Positions 17,173 to 24,509 of a DNA stretch of 64,000 bases are shown here, piece by piece. The notes beneath the pieces are model-generated. The model worked only from the letters and a program-made list of their open reading frames with translations, had not been told where the DNA came from and made no database searches. The position numbers and the translations under genes are program-made. This DNA is from a bacterium (GTDB taxonomy: Bacteria > Orphanbacterota > Orphanbacteria > Orphanbacterales > Orphanbacteraceae). The stretch lies in contig JALGYY010000043.1 of the NCBI GenBank assembly GCA_025782575.1, positions 73,501-137,500 on the forward strand. Direction: 5' to 3'. Position 1 is the first letter of the stretch. Each line of letters starts with the position of its first letter.

Positions 17173-17891
17173 AACCCATCCCCCTCAATGACCGGAACAT
17201 GAAAACTCTTTCGATGAATAGAACTCGACCCATGCCTGTGAATTGCCGCCGCATGATCTGTCGTCGGATAGCCTTTGTGGCCGCTGAACCCATAGACGGG
17301 ATAGAGTTTGTCGTACCCGGCCATCATCCGATCGCGGAAAACTTTGGCGATCACGGAAGCGGCAGCGATGGAGGGGATTCTGCGATCGCCTTTTATGACG
17401 GCGATCTGGGGGAGGCGTAGACCGCTCATGCGATTCCCGTCCACGATGATCCAGTCCGGTCTTCGGTCGAGCGAGCGGATCGCCCGATCCATCGCCTCTC
17501 TGGTAGCGCCCAGGATATTCCATCGGTCAATTCCCCCGGCCGTCACGATGCCGATCCCGACGGCAAGCGCTTCTTCCCGGATCCTGGGGAAAAGGGCGAG
17601 CCGCCTTTCGGGGGTCATCTGCTTCGAATCACGAAGCCCCGGAAGATCGAAACCTTCCGGGAGGACCACCGCCGATGCGACTACCGGCCCCGCCAGAGGC
17701 CCTCTGCCCGCTTCGTCCACTCCGGCCACAAACAGAAACCCCCTCTTCCGGAGGGAATCCTCCAGAGAGGGGGTCAAAAATGCGTTCTTCCAAGCCCTTC
17801 GCTTTGACCGGCCGAGCGCCTTCGCATCTGCCAGGACCGCCTCGATCACCTGATCGATCAGCGGGCCGGACAGGGCAAAGCCGTCCAGCAC
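17118..17891 (-). CDS. rnhB: ribonuclease HII
   Basis: 257 aa. Degrades the RNA strand of RNA-DNA hybrids and removes single ribonucleotides from DNA. The catalytic block GVDEAGRGPLAGPV starts near residue 57, followed by LRDSKQMTPERR, IIVDGN and AASVIAKVFRD. The GTG start overlaps the rplS stop (TAGTG), indicating coupling. The roughly 55-residue N-terminal extension is within what some family members carry. Confidence 0.96.
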   Translation of the reverse strand: MLDGFALSGPLIDQVIEAVLADAKALGRSKRRAWKNAFLTPSLEDSLRKRGFLFVAGVDEAGRGPLAGPVVASAVVLPEGFDLPGLRDSKQMTPERRLALFPRIREEALAVGIGIVTAGGIDRWNILGATREAMDRAIRSLDRRPDWIIVDGNRMSGLRLPQIAVIKGDRRIPSIAAASVIAKVFRDRMMAGYDKLYPVYGFSGHKGYPTTDHAAAIHRHGSSSIHRKSFHVPVIEGDGLWNEGKSEEEARSTRRAT

Positions 17892-18235
17892 TACCCCCGC
17901 TTCTCTTTCACGCGGGCAGCCTTGCCGACACGGTCACGGAGATAATACAGGCGTGATCTCCGGACATCACCGCGGCGAACCACAGCAATACTTGCTACAG
18001 ACGGTGACTGGAGGGGGAACACACGCTCCACACCAACGCCACCGCTGATCTTGCGAACCATGAAGGTCTCCGAGTAGCCGGCACCACGGCGCTGGATGAC
18101 GATACCCTGGAACGCCTGGAGCCGCTCCTTTTCGCCTTCACGGACGCGCACATCGACGCGAATCGTGTCACCTGGGCCGAAATCGGGAAGGTCGGTACGT
18201 AACTTGTCCGACTCGAGCTGTCTCAACATGTCCAT
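17891..18235 (-). CDS. rplS: 50S ribosomal protein L19
   Basis: 114 aa, normal length. Family signatures [30 protein letters not shown] and the C-terminal [20 protein letters not shown] are all present. It binds 23S rRNA at the subunit interface. Order trmD-rplS-rnhB is the classic arrangement; a perfect 7-bp hairpin lies in its leader (18255-18274). Confidence 0.98.
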   Translation of the reverse strand: MDMLRQLESDKLRTDLPDFGPGDTIRVDVRVREGEKERLQAFQGIVIQRRGAGYSETFMVRKISGGVGVERVFPLQSPSVASIAVVRRGDVRRSRLYYLRDRVGKAARVKEKRG

Positions 18236-18254
18236 GATCTATCCATCCTTCTTG

Positions 18255-18274
18255 GTGGGAGCCGTTTCTCCCAC
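18255..18274 (-). promoter_or_regulatory. hairpin in the trmD-rplS spacer
   Basis: GTGGGAG and CTCCCAC pair perfectly around the six-base loop CCGTTT, 20 bases before the rplS start. It has no T-run, so it is not an obvious terminator. Possible L19 leader structure or processing site; speculative. Confidence 0.4.
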
Positions 18275-18307
18275 GAACAATCCAGTGTAGCAACTCCTGG
18301 CTATCTG

Positions 18308-19009
18308 TCAATTCTCTTTTGTGTCCCCTTCGTCCCCTCGTAGATCAGGTCGGGATCGGCCCGTCTCCTCGTCCGCCTGACGATCGCGCCAGCGGGCGAT
18401 TTCCCCATGATTGCCGGAGAGCAGGACTTCGGGGACCTTCATGCCCCTGAATTCAGAGGGACGCGTATAGTACGCCCCATCGAGACCTCCCCTGGAGAAA
18501 GAGTCTTCTCCCGGAGAGTCCTCGTTCCCCAGTACCCCCGGCAGAAGCCGGATCGCGGCATCCATGAGAGCGAGCGCCGGAATCTCGCCGCCCGAGAGGA
18601 CGAAATCCCCAAGAGAAATCTCGAGATCCACCAGGGTGTCTCGAAAGCGCTGGTCCACTCCCTTATAGCGGCCGCACACCAGAATCCACTGATCGCCCTT
18701 TCTGAATTCTCCGGCCCGCTTCTGGCTGAACGGCTCCCCCTTGGGGGTCAAATAGACCACCGGGATTTCGATACCCGCTTTCTGCCGGATCGATTCCACC
18801 GCCTCGAAGAGAGGTTCCGGTTTCATCACCATTCCCGATCCCCCACCGTAGGGCGTGTCATCGACCATCCGGTGCTTATCGTGTGCATAGTCTCGGAGAT
18901 CGACAGGAATGATCTCGACCTGCCCCGCATCGATCGCCTTCCCGGTCACGCCGTACGCGAGCGGTCCGGGAAAGAGCTCAGGAAATATGGTGACAACATG
19001 GAAGCGCAT
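18308..19009 (-). CDS. trmD: tRNA (guanosine(37)-N1)-methyltransferase
   Basis: 233 aa SPOUT-class enzyme that adds m1G37 beside the anticodon and prevents +1 frameshifting. Visible signatures: FHVVTIFPELF at the start, HRMVDDTPYGGGSGMVMKPEP, VCGRYKGVDQRF and the knot region SLGDFVLSGGEIPALALMD. Sits between rimM and rplS, as in many bacteria. Confidence 0.98.
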   Translation of the reverse strand: MRFHVVTIFPELFPGPLAYGVTGKAIDAGQVEIIPVDLRDYAHDKHRMVDDTPYGGGSGMVMKPEPLFEAVESIRQKAGIEIPVVYLTPKGEPFSQKRAGEFRKGDQWILVCGRYKGVDQRFRDTLVDLEISLGDFVLSGGEIPALALMDAAIRLLPGVLGNEDSPGEDSFSRGGLDGAYYTRPSEFRGMKVPEVLLSGNHGEIARWRDRQADEETGRSRPDLRGDEGDTKEN

Positions 19010-19026
19010 CGTCGTGATCGGTTTCT

Positions 19027-19551
19027 CTATTCGGCCAGATCGAGAAGGCCGGGTACCGGGCGGGCTGTGATTCGCCGGTTTGCTAGGTCGATCTCCAGGA
19101 TCATCTCAGGAACAGCGGGGATCAGATGTTCTTTCTCCCCCTCGCGAACCACGTACATCTCACCGGCCGGGCATTCAACGACATCTTCGAGGGAGCCGAT
19201 CATAGCACCCTCTTCGGTTACTACATCGAATCCGATGAGCTGTTCCGGGAAAGGTCCCACGCCACCCGCGGCAATGAGCGCCGAGGCGGGGCAGGTTACG
19301 GAGAGACCGCGCAACTCGTCGGCGGCGTCCCGATCGGACACCCCTTCAAGCTTGACCAGATAGACGTCCTGGTGGGGGCGGACCCCCTCCACATGTGACG
19401 GCGTCGAGTCGGAACCGCTCTCGCCGACGAGGAGACTGTCAAGCCGGGTGATCTGATCTCGATATCGCCGATCGACATGGATACGGAGTTCCCCACGAAT
19501 GCCGTGGGGCCGCCCGATCGATCCGATCCGAATTCGTTCCTCTTCCACCAT
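19027..19551 (-). CDS. rimM: 16S rRNA processing protein RimM
   Basis: 174 aa. Assists assembly of the 30S head around S19. The N-terminal RimM barrel begins IGSIGRPHGIRGELRI and the C-terminal PRC-barrel carries LIGFDVVTEEG and LIPAVPEMILEIDLANRRI. Eleven-base gap after khpA. Confidence 0.96.
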   Translation of the reverse strand: MVEEERIRIGSIGRPHGIRGELRIHVDRRYRDQITRLDSLLVGESGSDSTPSHVEGVRPHQDVYLVKLEGVSDRDAADELRGLSVTCPASALIAAGGVGPFPEQLIGFDVVTEEGAMIGSLEDVVECPAGEMYVVREGEKEHLIPAVPEMILEIDLANRRITARPVPGLLDLAE

Positions 19552-19561
19552 TTCCGGCGCC

Positions 19562-19792
19562 CTACTCGACGATCTCCAACACAGCCCTTACGCCCGCCTT
19601 GGAGGAAAGGACACCAAGCAGTGAACGCATGGCATGGGCGGTCCGGCCATTCTTGCCGATTACCCTGCCGAGGTCCGGCTTCGCTACACGTAATTCGAAA
19701 ACCGTCAGATCATCGCGCTTTTTCCTGTCGACCCGGACTTTATCGGGATCTTCCACCAATAGCCGGGCGACATGTTCGATCATATCCTTCAT
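19562..19792 (-). CDS. khpA: KH-domain RNA-binding protein KhpA
   Basis: 76 aa, one KH domain with the GxxG loop in GRVIGKNGRTAHAMR. Small RNA-binding protein that in other bacteria partners with KhpB/Jag in RNA metabolism and cell elongation. Located between rpsP and rimM, its usual place. Confidence 0.95.
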   Translation of the reverse strand: MKDMIEHVARLLVEDPDKVRVDRKKRDDLTVFELRVAKPDLGRVIGKNGRTAHAMRSLLGVLSSKAGVRAVLEIVE

Positions 19793-19821
19793 GTTGCAAG
19801 GTCCTCACTGTGTTGATCGAA

Positions 19822-20340
19822 TCAGGACTCGGTGTCGGCGGCCGGCTCTTCGGACTTCGCGGGAGCTTCGGCTGTTGCGTCGGCGGTCACTTCGGCCTCT
19901 GCAGGTGCTTCGGCAGTCACTTCAACCTCTGCGGGTGCTTCGACTGCGGCTGGTGCCTCGTCGGCCGGACCCGAAGCGACTTTGCGCTTCCCTTTTCGCT
20001 TCGACCCGTGGGAGTCGAGCTCATGGGCAAACAGATCCATGGAGATTTTCATCTCTTCTTCCCGAAGTTCCTCGCCTCCTTTGACCGCCTCATAGCGGGC
20101 CAGCACGCCGGAATTGCGGAGAATCCTCTCCACCGTACCGGTGAGCTCCACCCCTTCGCCGAGCCAATGGAATGCTTTTCCCTGATTGACGGTAACACGC
20201 GCCGGATTGGTGAGCGGATTGTATGTTCCTAGAATCTCAATAAACCTTCCGTCCCGGGCGCGGCGCGAATCCGCCACCACGATTCTGTAGAAGGGACGTT
20301 TTTTCCGCCCGTGTCGGGCGAGTCGCATCTTTACGGACAC
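19822..20340 (-). CDS. rpsP: 30S ribosomal protein S16 with Ala/Glu-rich extension
   Basis: 172 aa. The first 85 or so are canonical S16 (MRLARHGRKKRPFYRIVVAD, RFIEILGTYNP). The rest is a long tail ending in repeated APAE(V/A)EVTAEA-like units (DNA 19850-19970) of low complexity, absent from standard S16. GTG start with AGGAGAG upstream. Tail function unknown; such Ala/Glu tails recur in several lineages. Confidence 0.97.
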   Translation of the reverse strand: MSVKMRLARHGRKKRPFYRIVVADSRRARDGRFIEILGTYNPLTNPARVTVNQGKAFHWLGEGVELTGTVERILRNSGVLARYEAVKGGEELREEEMKISMDLFAHELDSHGSKRKGKRKVASGPADEAPAAVEAPAEVEVTAEAPAEAEVTADATAEAPAKSEEPAADTES

Positions 20341-20406
20341 CGAATCTCTCCTCTTTTTTTTCGGTCTACCGGGGAAGCCCCGTTTGTTCCCGTTTTACCC
20401 GGCCGG

Positions 20407-21726
20407 TCAGAAGCCGATGGGCATGAGCCCCCGGCGCCCTTTCTTACCGGCTCGTTTCATCATTTTGCGGATCATATCAAATTGCTTCAAGAGTTGGTTG
20501 ACCTCTTGTACGGATGTACCGCTGCCGGCCGCGATCCGCTTGCGCCGGCTTCCGTTGATAATCACTGGTTCCACTCGTTCCGTCGGCGTCATGGACGAAA
20601 TGATCGCCCCGACCCGACCAAGCCCTTTTTCATCTACTGAAAGCCCCTTCGGAAGCTTGGCCGCACCCGGAATCATACCGAGTATCTGGTCGAGGGGGCC
20701 CATATTTTTCAGACTCTTCAGCTGATCCGCGAAGTCCTCCAGCGTGAACTGCTGCCGTTTCATTCTCTCAGCGAGACGGATCGCCTTTTCATGATCGATG
20801 CTCTCGGCCGCTTTTTCAACAAGAGTGATCACGTCACCCATGCCGAGAAGCCGAGTCGCCATCCGGTCCGGATGGAACTCTTCAAGGGCCTCGATCCCCT
20901 CTCCCACCCCGACAAACTTGACAGGTGTTCCGGTCACGTGCCGGATGGAAAGCGCCGCCCCGCCCCGGGCATCGCCATCCATCTTGGTGAGAACGAAGCC
21001 GTCGAGACCGATCCGCTCCTGAAAAGCGGTAGCCACGTTGACTGCGTCCTGGCCGGTCATGCCGTCGACGACAAGAAGTGTCTCATGGGGTTCAGCGACA
21101 GCACTGATTCTTTCGATCTCGCCCATCAGATCATCATCGACATGCAACCGTCCTGCCGTATCGACGATCACCAGATCCTTCAGATCGCCGCGGGCCTTAC
21201 GGATCGCCCGCTCTGTGATCGACTCGGGCGACTCCCCCTCCTCGCCTCTTGTAATCGTGCAGCCGATCGTTTCGGCGAGTTGCTCCAGTTGATCCGCCGC
21301 CGCAGGCCGATAGATGTCGGCCGCTACCAGATGGGGTCGCTTCCCCCGCTTCTTGTATCGGGCTGCGAGCTTGGCGGCAAATGTCGTCTTACCGGAACCT
21401 TGGAGACCGGCGAGCAGAACGACAGTCGGCGGCTGGGAGGCGAGTCTGAGCGGCGCACTCTGTCCACCAAGCAGTTTGACCAGTTCCTCGTGGACGATCT
21501 TGACGATCTGCTGACCGGGGGTGATGCTTTTCAGCACCTCGTTCCCGACCGCCCGTTCTTTAACAGCACTCAGAAACTCTTTGACCACTTTATAGTGAAC
21601 ATCCGCTTCGAGAAGGGCAAGACGGATTTCACGCAGACCTGCGGTTACATCCTTCTCGTTCAGCTTACCCTTACCGCGGAGCTTCTGAAAAGCGGAGTCC
21701 AGTTTTCTGCTGATCTCTTCGAACAA
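20407..21726 (-). CDS. ffh: signal recognition particle GTPase Ffh
   Basis: About 439 aa. N domain, then the G domain with GLQGSGKT, DTAGRLHVD and TKMDGDARGG, then a methionine-bearing M domain ending MIRKMMKRAGKKGRRGLMP, which binds 4.5S RNA and signal sequences. I prefer the TTG at 21726, giving M-FEEISRKL which matches the family N-terminus and has GAGAGGGA upstream; an in-frame TTG at 21750 is the alternative. Head of the rpsP-trmD-rplS operon. Confidence 0.96.
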   Translation of the reverse strand: MFEEISRKLDSAFQKLRGKGKLNEKDVTAGLREIRLALLEADVHYKVVKEFLSAVKERAVGNEVLKSITPGQQIVKIVHEELVKLLGGQSAPLRLASQPPTVVLLAGLQGSGKTTFAAKLAARYKKRGKRPHLVAADIYRPAAADQLEQLAETIGCTITRGEEGESPESITERAIRKARGDLKDLVIVDTAGRLHVDDDLMGEIERISAVAEPHETLLVVDGMTGQDAVNVATAFQERIGLDGFVLTKMDGDARGGAALSIRHVTGTPVKFVGVGEGIEALEEFHPDRMATRLLGMGDVITLVEKAAESIDHEKAIRLAERMKRQQFTLEDFADQLKSLKNMGPLDQILGMIPGAAKLPKGLSVDEKGLGRVGAIISSMTPTERVEPVIINGSRRKRIAAGSGTSVQEVNQLLKQFDMIRKMMKRAGKKGRRGLMPIGF

Positions 21727-22069
21727 AAGAGCTTCCCTCTCTCGATCCAATCATCCGGGAGGACAGTATCCTGCGCCGGGGCGCTTTTGATTTACCAGCA
21801 CGCCCCCCGGGGTCGATACGAGCCGGAACGGGCACGAACATGCCACAATAGCACAGAACAGCCTTCCCGGGAAAGCCTGTCGCTCGAATTACACGACTGT
21901 CCAGTCGGCTACTATCGGACTCCCGACTTCCGTCAACCCTGGTGCCTCCCTCCACGCCGGTCGACCCTCCTCACGAGTGGCCCCTGCGGGACTCCTATTT
22001 TAGTTCTGGGGACACAATACTTAATTCCGCCAAAACGGAGCGTGGGAATTAAGTATTGTGTCCCCAGAA
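21727..22069. other. intergenic stretch with a 30-bp inverted repeat at its right end
   Basis: Apart from the inverted repeat at 21999-22074, this 343-base region between ffh and the HNH gene holds nothing I can support as coding. A promoter for ffh would be expected close to 21750 but none stands out. Confidence 0.5.
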
Positions 22070-22074
22070 CTAAA
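21999..22074. repeat. perfect 30-bp inverted repeat at the 3' end of the HNH gene
   Basis: Left arm 21999-22028 and right arm 22045-22074 are exact reverse complements with a 16-base loop. The core is GGGGACACAATACTTAATTC. The stop codon of the HNH gene (22070-22072) lies inside the right arm. A 13-base core copy GGGGACACAATAC recurs at 23526-23538 on the other side of the gene. It looks like the border of a mobile or recently inserted unit; as RNA it would also form a very stable hairpin. Confidence 0.85.
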
Positions 22075-23206
22075 GGACCTCTCGTTCGGGCGGGGCGAGC
22101 CCCATTCTCTCCGCTTCCAGACGGTTGTGAGGTCCGCAGAGGAGACGGAGGTTTGATGGTTTGTGTTCTCCGCCGAGAGCGAACGGGGTGATGTGGTCGA
22201 TCTGCAGGTGGCGGGTCGCATCACATCGTGTGCCGTCAGGTGCCATGAATGTGCATCGATGGCCGTCGCGGAGAGCAATTTCATCGCGCAGATGTGACGG
22301 AATTTGGCGGGAACGGTGTTCTTGGCGCTGAGCACCACTCATTTCCTGGCAAACGACAGGGTTGTCAGGCAGAGGCTCGGCTGCACCCGAGCCGGCACCA
22401 CGTTCCGCCCGCTCTTTTCGTTTCTCTCTTCTTTCCTGCTTCTTCGCCGGATCATGTCGTTCGAGATACTCGCCCATGACCTTTCGGAACAGTTGCTCGT
22501 AGCTCTGTCCTGCGGTTCCGTTGGAGAGGAGTGCCTGGACTTCAGCGAGTTCTTTTATGAAGTCTTCGCCGGCGGAGAACTCGATCTTGTAGCGGAGTTC
22601 GCGTTGGTTGCTTCGATCATCACTCTCCTTCGGGTTGTCAATTGGGCGTTGCATTTTGCGAGGGGTGGTCACTTCCTGACCGCCATTTCGGCGGTCGGAA
22701 ACTGGTCGGTTTGGTTTTGACATAAAGAGATCGTCTGATCTGGTGAGAGAGTTAGGTGGTTCAATTGTTCCAATGGGCTTTACTTTGTCACGAATCCGAA
22801 CGGCCGGCTTGTCTTCTGCAAGAATTGCGTCGATTTCCCGAAGCCTCTTCCCGGTTACTCTTCGGAGAAGTTCATTCTTGTTTTCCGGAGTGAGGCTGTT
22901 GGAGATCTTTGCCACGGCACAGAACGATAGCTCTCCCCGATCGATCATCCCCTCGATCTCGGGATAGAGCGCGATGGACCTGGCCGTCCTGATTCGGCGG
23001 AACGCTGCCGAGTCGGAGTAGCCGAGTCCCCGGCTCGCGTAGTCGTGCATCGATGAATAGCCAAGCGTGAGGTACAGCTTTCGCCGCTCAACCTCAATCA
23101 ATAGATGAACGATCCGAAGTGTGATCGATCGTTCGGTACGAACCTGATGCTTGAGATCCCGAATGAGTTTCTGGTCGGATAGTAGCCGGAAGTTGCTGCT
23201 GATCAT
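22070..23206 (-). CDS. HNH endonuclease-domain protein
   Basis: About 378 aa. The N-terminal half is helical with a conserved block (ERRKLYLTLGYSSMHDYA, GYSDSAAFRRI) typical of a multicopy bacterial family; a charged low-complexity middle follows; the C-terminal HNH domain reads LQIDHITPFALGG then NLRLLCGPHN, with paired Cys (CTFMAPDGTRC). Likely a nicking or double-strand nuclease of a selfish gene (inference). Start at ATG 23206 with AGGGG eight bases upstream. No RuvC or Cas9-like parts are present, so it is not IscB. Confidence 0.85.
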   Translation of the reverse strand: MISSNFRLLSDQKLIRDLKHQVRTERSITLRIVHLLIEVERRKLYLTLGYSSMHDYASRGLGYSDSAAFRRIRTARSIALYPEIEGMIDRGELSFCAVAKISNSLTPENKNELLRRVTGKRLREIDAILAEDKPAVRIRDKVKPIGTIEPPNSLTRSDDLFMSKPNRPVSDRRNGGQEVTTPRKMQRPIDNPKESDDRSNQRELRYKIEFSAGEDFIKELAEVQALLSNGTAGQSYEQLFRKVMGEYLERHDPAKKQERREKRKERAERGAGSGAAEPLPDNPVVCQEMSGAQRQEHRSRQIPSHLRDEIALRDGHRCTFMAPDGTRCDATRHLQIDHITPFALGGEHKPSNLRLLCGPHNRLEAERMGLAPPEREVL

Positions 23207-23254
23207 GGTCAAACCCCTTCATCGTCGATACTCACGTGATGGGGTCATGGTCAG

Positions 23255-23283
23255 ATTATACACCCTGTTTTCCTGACTTCGAG
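23255..23283 (-). promoter_or_regulatory. candidate promoter of the HNH gene
   Basis: A perfect TATAAT -10 (23255-23260, minus strand) lies about 50 bases before the HNH start. The -35 position (TCGAAG) is poor, so strength is uncertain. Confidence 0.4.
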
Positions 23284-23525
23284 GGAGCGTCAAGATGGCG
23301 AAAAACAGGCTTCTGTGACGCTCGGAGGGCCGGATGTGAAATATTTTGAGACATAGAGCCTCGGGGACGTTTCTCAGATCATTCTCGCGGGGCGCATGTC
23401 CGCCAAGCGATTGATGCCTCAAAAAGGTGTCAATCGTTATTTTGAAAAAAAGTGGAATTATCAAAGATATTTTCGTGCGATCGGGCAGGCCGGACAGTTA
23501 CTTGACGAGGGTCAGCTTGAATTAA

Positions 23526-23538
23526 GGGGACACAATAC
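23526..23538. repeat. second copy of the GGGGACACAATAC core
   Basis: Thirteen bases identical to the core of the 30-bp inverted repeat at 21999-22074, about 320 bases upstream of the HNH start. It suggests the other boundary of the same inserted unit. Confidence 0.55.
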
Positions 23539-23568
23539 GGAACTCCTGGCCGCCAGGTCGCGGGTTGC

Positions 23569-23619
23569 TTACTTGACGATGATCAGCTTGCCGACTTCGG
23601 CGGTCGGGGCTACCCCGGA
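23569..23619 (-). pseudogene. remnant of a FlgD-type C-terminal tail
   Basis: The minus strand reads SGVAPTAEVGKLIIVK then stop. This is the form of the last residues of FlgD-like sorting domains such as those at 11066 and 31129. A second, shorter copy FKLTLVK-stop lies at 23498-23521, directly preceded by a stop. Too short to be genes; most likely debris of a secreted-protein gene. Confidence 0.35.
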
Positions 23620-23743
23620 TAAACGAATATCAAGGATTAAAGATGAGACCCCTTTGTTGTCTGATCACCCACGCCACGCAAAATTGCGAATCCTCAAGCC
23701 CGGCCTGCCTCCCCCACCCTTCCCCGTTCCAACAGGATCATTG

Positions 23744-23772
23744 TTGCGCGGCCGGGCCGCTTCCGCTATAGC
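23744..23772 (+). promoter_or_regulatory. candidate promoter of the LysM gene
   Basis: TTGCGC (23744-23749), 17-base spacer, TATAGC (23767-23772), 30 bases before the LysM start codon. Good spacing, moderate boxes. Confidence 0.4.
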
Positions 23773-23801
23773 TCGGGGAGAGACAGGAGGAGAGAGTCCC
23801 G

Positions 23802-24509
23802 ATGATCTGCTTTACCCGGAACAGCAAGAGCTTGACGACCGCTGTCGGGCTGATCGCGATCGGGCTCCTGGCACCGGCCTCGCCTGTCAGCGGCGAGAGC
23901 TCCCTGATGCCCGCAGCTTATGTGCCGGCCGTCCAGAGCAGCCTCCACCGCCCATTCGTTCACCATCTCCTGGCGGGAGAATCGCTCGCCACCCTTGGGG
24001 AAAGATATTACGGCAACCGCCACTACGCGCTGCTCATCGAGCTGATCAACGGCATCCACGATTCGAGCAGCCTGGCGCCGGGCACGGAGATCCGGATCCC
24101 CAGGCTGGACGCCATCCTACTCGAAGAAGGTGTCTCCACGGTCATGCCGGAACCGGTCTATGAAATGCTGGAAGCCCGCGCCACATATATGGAGGTGGAG
24201 TCGGAACTCTGGAGCCTCCGCAAGTATTCTGATGTCGGCTATGTGGACATGCCCGAACATTTGCAGGCTATTCTGCGAAAAGCATCCCAGACATTCTGGG
24301 ATGTGGCGATGGGGCTTCGGGTAGACAAGCCGAAAGTGAAGGTCGTCCCGAACCGCTCGATCGGCCAGTTCAAAGCGATCTCATTCGACCTTCGTCGAAT
24401 CTCGTACGGCGCGATCGACCCCTTCGGATACGACCTGAACAAGATTCACCAGCGTCTCTCCTGGGCAATCTGCAACGAAATCGTCTGGGCCAGAAACGGC
24501 TATCGCTAA
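23802..24509 (+). CDS. secreted LysM-domain protein
   Basis: 235 aa. A signal peptide (about 1-31) is followed by a LysM module (about 53-100: HHLLAGESLATLGERYYGN ... LAPGTEIRIP), which binds peptidoglycan. The C-terminal 130 residues match nothing I recognise. RBS AGGAGGAG eleven bases upstream. It converges with the gene at 24506 and the two stop codons share bases (CTAA). Probably a periplasmic wall-associated protein. Confidence 0.85.
   Translation: MICFTRNSKSLTTAVGLIAIGLLAPASPVSGESSLMPAAYVPAVQSSLHRPFVHHLLAGESLATLGERYYGNRHYALLIELINGIHDSSSLAPGTEIRIPRLDAILLEEGVSTVMPEPVYEMLEARATYMEVESELWSLRKYSDVGYVDMPEHLQAILRKASQTFWDVAMGLRVDKPKVKVVPNRSIGQFKAISFDLRRISYGAIDPFGYDLNKIHQRLSWAICNEIVWARNGYR

Larger units (their letters stand above)
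23207..23801. other. 595-base gene-free region with coding remnants
   Basis: No intact gene is supported. It holds the HNH promoter (23255-23283), a 13-base copy of the inverted-repeat core (23526-23538), two short minus-strand copies of a FlgD-type C-terminal tail (23498-23521 and 23569-23619), and a plus-strand promoter for the LysM gene. It reads as a scar of insertion or recombination. Confidence 0.5.

Noticed and set aside
18315-18330. GTGTCCCC near the end of trmD as another copy of the repeat core
   Set aside because: Only eight to ten bases match and the rest diverges; likely chance within coding sequence.
20791-22191. 466-codon plus-strand frame spanning ffh and the inverted repeat
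   Set aside because: Antisense to ffh and crosses a palindrome; no RBS or recognisable protein pattern.
22070-23206. IscB/IsrB-like RNA-guided nuclease with an omega RNA
   Set aside because: No RuvC segments, bridge helix or PLMP-like domain; only an HNH domain with a helical N-terminus. The palindrome does not resemble an omega RNA.
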